The position numbers were made by a program, and so were the translations under genes. From Alphaproteobacteria bacterium (GTDB lineage Bacteria > Pseudomonadota > Alphaproteobacteria > RUG11792), in contig JAFSTL010000082.1 in the NCBI GenBank assembly GCA_017450545.1, forward strand, positions 1-28,360: a DNA stretch of 28,360 bases, written 5' to 3'. The notes below the pieces were generated by a model, which was not told the DNA's origin, searched no databases, and worked only from the letters and a program-made list of their open reading frames with translations. Of the stretch, positions 24,457-28,360 are shown piece by piece (position 1 is the stretch's first letter; the number at the start of each line of letters is the position of its first letter).

Positions 24457-24918
24457 CTATTTTTGCACTAAAGTTGACTTTATCATCCAAATAGTCTTCT
24501 CGTGGAATGACAATCGACCATTCAAGACATCAATAGTCCCAAAATCTTCACTTTCTGAAAGTTTTTTTATTCCATTGATGATATCTGTGCGTATTGCTTC
24601 GTGCGCTTTCAGCAACTCTTCCAACATCGCTGTTTGATTAGTCGCCTCAACTTCTTCAGTAAATGACGCTAATTTCGAAAATTCTGCAAACGTCGCTGGT
24701 GATTTTCCACCAACCATCCTGATGCGTTCCGCAATAACATCAACGGCAACCATCAAGTTTTCGTAGTGTCCCTCAGTCATAAGATGTATATCCCTAAAGT
24801 GATTACCCTCGATATTCCAATGGACACTCTGCGTTTTCATCAAAAGAACGTATGAATCAGCCAAAATTTTCGATAAAACCTCAACAGATTCATTAGATTT
24901 GCTTGAAAAAAGAGACAT
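24457..24918 (-). CDS. dps: Dps-family ferritin-like DNA-protection protein
   Basis: A 153-residue member of the Dps family, whose dodecamers oxidise and store iron using peroxide and so protect DNA. All expected ferroxidase residues are visible: His33 in SVHWNIEG, His45 in FRDIHLM, and Asp60 and Glu64 in VDVIAERIRMVGG. The four-helix bundle and the normal length fit. The short N-terminus has only one lysine, so direct DNA binding by a basic tail is doubtful. GGGGA lies upstream of the ATG. It is flanked by its own promoter and terminator, so it is a single-gene unit. No OxyR-like site was recognised. Confidence 0.92.
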   Translation of the reverse strand: MSLFSSKSNESVEVLSKILADSYVLLMKTQSVHWNIEGNHFRDIHLMTEGHYENLMVAVDVIAERIRMVGGKSPATFAEFSKLASFTEEVEATNQTAMLEELLKAHEAIRTDIINGIKKLSESEDFGTIDVLNGRLSFHEKTIWMIKSTLVQK

Positions 24919-24951
24919 TGCTCGTCCCCAAAAAAACGATTCGATACAACC

Positions 24952-24980
24952 ATTTTATCGCAAATTTTAGATAACCCCAA
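24952..24980 (-). promoter_or_regulatory. Candidate promoter of dps
   Basis: Reverse-strand TTGGGG (24980-24975) and TAAAAT (24957-24952) are 17 bases apart; the -10 matches consensus at five of six bases. Initiation near 24945 leaves about 27 bases to the ATG. Confidence 0.4.
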
Positions 24981-24985
24981 GACAA

Positions 24986-25014
24986 ATCGCAAACGATGAA
25001 ATCATGTTTGCGAT
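24986..25014 (-). terminator. Hairpin after valS, probable terminator
   Basis: Perfect 9-base arms ATCGCAAAC (24986-24994) and GTTTGCGAT (25006-25014), with further GAT/ATC pairing inside the loop. On the valS strand it is followed by TTGTCTT, a poor U-run, so termination may be partial or Rho-assisted. Confidence 0.5.
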
Positions 25015-25042
25015 GTAAATTCACGTGTTATATCCAATTAAA

Positions 25043-27337
25043 CTAGACCATCTGGGCGAATTTCGCAGAAATCGCAGTTAGTTCACCCTTAAGAGTCAAG
25101 TACTTCTCGCTATTTTCTCCATTTGCATGCTTCTCTGCTCGTAGCTCATGCACAAGCTCGCGAACCTCATCAGTTTCACGGACATCCTCAAGATTCACAT
25201 TTATATCACTCAAATCACAACCTTTTTCTGTAACAAATGTTTCACAAATCCCAAGCGCATTTGCTAAGTGATCTGTTACGAATGGGATGAATGGATTTGC
25301 TATTCGTAAAAACTCAGCAAATACAGCACCTGCCACATCCTTTGTCTCTTGGTCATCTTGAAATTTCATAGCTTCAATGAAAAAGTCGCATAACAAATCA
25401 CGCAAGAAAAATTGAATATTTCGCGTTGCATAATCAAAACGATACTCAACCATATTCTGGTCAATTTCATTTCTAAAGTTTATTAACTTAGCGACAATCC
25501 AGTGAGTTAATTTTGTTGATAGCTTGATATCTGTTATCTTTTTCTCAAAAGTCACGCCTTTCATTTGCAAAAATCGCGCAGCATTCCAAATTTTTGTGAT
25601 GAAGTTTCTGGCAATCTTTATCTGGTCTTTTCCGAGCTTTATGTCACGCCCAGGAACTGATAAAAACGCCAAAGAAAACCGCAGAGCATCAGCGCCAAAT
25701 TCACCCTTTATTTCCAATGGATCGATTACGTTACCCTTCGATTTTGACATCTTCTGTCCTTTATCATCCCGAACCAGTGCATGTATATATATGTCCTTGA
25801 ATGGTGGTTGTTTCATAAAATACAGCCCCATCATCATCATACGTGACACCCAGAAAAAGATAATGTCGAATCCGGTCACGAGTGTTGAAGTTGGATAATA
25901 CTTCTCTAATCGTTCTGTTTTCTCAGGCCAGCCAAGAGTAGCAAAAGACCAAAGCCCAGATGAAAACCAGGTGTCTAAAACGTCGGTCTCTCGTCTTAAT
26001 TGCTCTTTTGTAAAGCCTTTTTTCGCAGCTTCAGCAACAGCCTCTTCTTCTGTTCTTTCAACGAAAATCTCACCATTTGGTGCATACCATGCCGGTATTT
26101 GATGTCCCCATATTATTTGTCTTGAAATACACCATGGCTCTATATTCCTCATCCAATCAAAATATGTGTTTTTCCATTTCTCTGGGAAAAACCGCACCTC
26201 ACCACTCTCCACAACTTCGATAGCTCTCTTTGCTAGAGGTTTTGTATCAACAAACCACTGGTCAGTTAGTCTAGGCTCTATAACGGTTCCAGACCTGTCC
26301 CCATATGGGACTGTATGGACTATCTCTTCCTCTTTAACCAAAAAACCATCTTCCCTTAACTTTTCCAGCAAAATCTTTCTAGCTTTTTTGAGATACAATC
26401 CTTGAACAAATTCCGGCACATTTTTGTCACATACCATATGTCCATTTTCATCTAGTACTGTTATCATTTCAAGATCGTGACGTTTTCCGACTGCAAAGTC
26501 GTCATAGTCATGTGCTGGCGTTATTTTCACGCACCCTGTGCCTTTTTCCATATCCGCGTGCTCATCCGCTATAATGCCTATCAACCGATTTGTATATGGA
26601 ATTTTCGCTCGTTTCCCAACAAGGTGCTTATATCTTTCGTCGTTAGGATGAACTGCAATCGCAGTATCTCCAAACATAGTCTCAGGACGTGTTGTTGCAA
26701 TAGTAATAAAGTCATCACTTCCTTCAATCTGGTAATTGATATGCCAAAGCATACCTTTCTCCTCTTTATTCACGACCTCTAAATCAGAAATAGCTGTCCG
26801 GAACTTCGTGTCCCAATTGACTAATTTCTTCGCCCTGAAAATCAATCCATCTTTGTATAAAGTAACAAAAGCCTCAATCACTGCCTTGGAAAAGCCTTCA
26901 TCCATCGTAAATCTGGAATAATCCCACGGCACAGAACATCCCAAGGCTTTCTGCTGTTCAAAAATTCGTCCCCCAGATTTTGCTTTCCATTCCCAAATTT
27001 TTTCAATCAATTCATCACGTGACAGCGATTTTACATCGACGCCCAGGGCTTCTAATTCTCGCGATACAACCATTTGTGTCACAATCCCCGCATGATCCAT
27101 CCCAGGTTGCCAAAGTGTGTCATACCCCTTCTGCCGGTAATACCTGACCAATATATCTTGAATAGTATAATTTAGCGCATGACCAACATGTAGGCTCCCA
27201 GTGACATTAGGCGGAGGCATCAAAATCGTAAAAATTTTATCAGCATTATTTGGATAAAATTTATCCATAGTTGCTTCATAAACTTCTTTCTCAAACTGCG
27301 AAGGATTGTATGTTTTTTCTAGAATCTGTGATGCCAT
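25043..27337 (-). CDS. valS: Valine--tRNA ligase, short form
   Basis: A 764-residue class I aminoacyl-tRNA synthetase charging tRNA-Val. The HIGH motif is HVGH at 50-53 within PPPNVTGSLHVGHAL. The editing domain is present (TTRPETMFGDTAIAVHP near 215-231, TPAHDYDDFAVG near 273-284). The KMSKS motif is exact at 529-533. The anticodon-binding helical domain follows (THWIVAKLINFRNEI, FDYATRNIQFFLRD, NPFIPFVTDHLA). Bacterial enzymes usually run to about 870-950 residues; here the chain stops soon after residue 730, so the C-terminal coiled coil and part of the domain before it are missing. No frameshifted remnant was seen in the 124 bases downstream. Confidence 0.95.
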   Translation of the reverse strand: MASQILEKTYNPSQFEKEVYEATMDKFYPNNADKIFTILMPPPNVTGSLHVGHALNYTIQDILVRYYRQKGYDTLWQPGMDHAGIVTQMVVSRELEALGVDVKSLSRDELIEKIWEWKAKSGGRIFEQQKALGCSVPWDYSRFTMDEGFSKAVIEAFVTLYKDGLIFRAKKLVNWDTKFRTAISDLEVVNKEEKGMLWHINYQIEGSDDFITIATTRPETMFGDTAIAVHPNDERYKHLVGKRAKIPYTNRLIGIIADEHADMEKGTGCVKITPAHDYDDFAVGKRHDLEMITVLDENGHMVCDKNVPEFVQGLYLKKARKILLEKLREDGFLVKEEEIVHTVPYGDRSGTVIEPRLTDQWFVDTKPLAKRAIEVVESGEVRFFPEKWKNTYFDWMRNIEPWCISRQIIWGHQIPAWYAPNGEIFVERTEEEAVAEAAKKGFTKEQLRRETDVLDTWFSSGLWSFATLGWPEKTERLEKYYPTSTLVTGFDIIFFWVSRMMMMGLYFMKQPPFKDIYIHALVRDDKGQKMSKSKGNVIDPLEIKGEFGADALRFSLAFLSVPGRDIKLGKDQIKIARNFITKIWNAARFLQMKGVTFEKKITDIKLSTKLTHWIVAKLINFRNEIDQNMVEYRFDYATRNIQFFLRDLLCDFFIEAMKFQDDQETKDVAGAVFAEFLRIANPFIPFVTDHLANALGICETFVTEKGCDLSDINVNLEDVRETDEVRELVHELRAEKHANGENSEKYLTLKGELTAISAKFAQMV

Positions 27338-27368
27338 TTTGGTATTGGTAACTGCGCAAACCTACTAT

Positions 27369-28160
27369 TCATTTTATCACATCCCCGTTCTCGCGCAAAG
27401 CCTCATTTATGCTTGTTTTTGAATGAGTTTTTTCATCGAGATATTTAATGATTACTGCGCACTTGATACCTATTCCATTTTTACTTGAATAATTTCCAGC
27501 AACAACAACCGCATTAGATGGTATCTCCCCACACGTCACTCGTCCACTTTCCCGGTCGATCACCTTTGTTCCGGAAGTTAACATCACACCGGCAGAAATA
27601 ACTGCGCCTTCATGCACTATTACCCCCTCCAGAACCGCACTGTGTACGCCTATAAAACAGTTGTCTTCGATGATTACAGGTCGTGCACTCGCTGGTTCCA
27701 GAACGCCACCAATTACTGCACTTGCCGCAATGTGACAACTTTTCCCAATCTGCGCGCACGAACCAATTGATGCGTTAATATCAACCATCGTTTTTGCCCC
27801 TATATACGCACCTATATTTATAAAGCACGGCATTATTACAGCATTATCACCAATATATACACCTTCTCTAATTATTGCGCCAGGTACTTTCCTATATCTC
27901 GGGTTTTCGTAATCATATTTAAGTAATCCAAGTTTATCATAACTATCCATCACTTGTTGCGTTGGCTTTTTCTCTTTTAATGCAAGCAATATAGCTTCTT
28001 TGACCCACTCGCGCACTTGCCATTCACCGCTAGCTTTGTCTGCAACACGAATTTCACCACGTTCCAACAAGCTCAAAACTTCTGATATTAAATCATCTAT
28101 TTTATTCCCGGACACATTACCATTGATATATTCAGATATTCTTTCTTGTATATTAGCCAT
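27369..28160 (-). CDS. dapD: 2,3,4,5-tetrahydropyridine-2,6-dicarboxylate N-succinyltransferase
   Basis: A 263-residue enzyme of the succinylase route to meso-diaminopimelate and lysine, using succinyl-CoA. The N-terminal helical part (to about 90) contains WQVREWVKEAILLAL. The hexapeptide-repeat left-handed beta helix follows, with RKVPGAIIREGVYIGDNAVI, INIGAYIGAKTMVDINASIGSCAQIG, IAASAVIGGVLEP and VIIEDNCFIGVHSAVLEGVIV, all diagnostic for DapD. It is slightly shorter than the usual 274. It provides the third-position residue of the peptide to which MurF adds D-Ala-D-Ala. It lies 31 bases upstream of valS, probably co-transcribed. Confidence 0.96.
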   Translation of the reverse strand: MANIQERISEYINGNVSGNKIDDLISEVLSLLERGEIRVADKASGEWQVREWVKEAILLALKEKKPTQQVMDSYDKLGLLKYDYENPRYRKVPGAIIREGVYIGDNAVIMPCFINIGAYIGAKTMVDINASIGSCAQIGKSCHIAASAVIGGVLEPASARPVIIEDNCFIGVHSAVLEGVIVHEGAVISAGVMLTSGTKVIDRESGRVTCGEIPSNAVVVAGNYSSKNGIGIKCAVIIKYLDEKTHSKTSINEALRENGDVIK

Positions 28161-28295
28161 ACACTTCAGACAAATAATCGCACTTTATCATACTACCACA
28201 CATTCAAACAATTTCTCCAAATGTTGCATTTAGGCTATTAGTTGGAAAGATTTTCCTTTAAACTGAAGGGACAAATTTGGTTTGTTTGAGATTTT
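28161..28295. other. Intergenic region upstream of dapD
   Basis: This gap between the divergent dapD and the plus-strand frame at 28296 should hold both promoters. A TATGAT lies about 20 bases upstream of the dapD start on its strand, but no fitting -35 was found at 16-18 bases. No tRNA, repeat or terminator is visible. Confidence 0.4.
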
Positions 28296-28360
28296 GTGTT
28301 GATATCTCCGGAAGAAATCAAATCACGAATGAATGAATATACCGATATTGTCGATTATGC
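28296..28360 (+). CDS. Possible start of an unidentified gene (runs off the window)
   Basis: From a GTG at 28296 (or TTG 28299, or ATG 28329) a frame stays open to the window end, reading MLISPEEIKSRMNEYTDIVD and one more residue. The acidic/basic helical composition is protein-like, and divergence from dapD is a sensible arrangement. The stop just upstream (28287-28289) limits the start to these codons. Too little is visible to name a family. Confidence 0.35.
   Translation, partial: MLISPEEIKSRMNEYTDIVDY

Noticed and set aside
1..28360. CRISPR arrays, insertion sequences, prophage genes or attachment sites
   Set aside because: No spaced direct-repeat series, transposase, integrase or phage structural gene was seen anywhere in the window.

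Overview
The window looks like a stretch of an AT-rich alphaproteobacterial chromosome. The reasons are the nusG-rplK-rplA-rplJ-rplL-rpoB-rpoC block, a CarD/CdnL-type regulator, an RpoB/RpoC pair of alphaproteobacterial length, and short intergenic gaps. The low GC content and broken-up conserved clusters recall host-associated lineages such as Holosporales or Rickettsiales. That placement is inference; no rRNA or tRNA gene is visible to settle it.

Layout. Positions 1-115 hold the start of a CarD-like gene (minus strand), divergent from murF-mraY (244-2663, plus strand). Nearly everything else is on the minus strand. Positions 2665-5218 carry three tandem membrane-anchored family-25 glycosyltransferases, ending stop-to-stop against mraY. 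Positions 5303-8249 are a tight operon: an ExbB/MotA-type proton-channel protein, prfA and ftsQ. Positions 8330-20262 are one long transcription-translation block: secE, nusG, rplK, rplA, an L10-leader-like region, rplJ, rplL, an attenuator, rpoB, rpoC, and ruvX coupled to the rpoC stop. glmS follows at 20419-22200. Positions 22302-24261 hold three overlapping, poorly recognisable genes whose topology and order resemble the PilM/N-PilO-PilP (GspL-GspM-GspC) inner-membrane platform. Then come dps (24457-24918), a shortened valS (25043-27337) and dapD (27369-28160). The last 65 bases hold the possible start of a plus-strand gene.

How the genes fit together. MurF, MraY, GlmS, DapD and FtsQ serve peptidoglycan synthesis and division: amino-sugar and diaminopimelate supply, lipid I formation, divisome assembly. 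The 12-kb core block makes RNA polymerase, its elongation factor, the L1/L11 and L10/L12 stalk proteins and SecE. The glycosyltransferases and the pilus/secretion-like trio are the accessory, envelope-directed part and hold the least explained biology here. Several starts are set downstream of the longest open frame (nusG, secE, rplJ, glmS, the GspL-like gene) from ribosome binding sites, promoters or the required N-terminal cysteine.

All calls come from reading the sequence; no database search or structure prediction was run.
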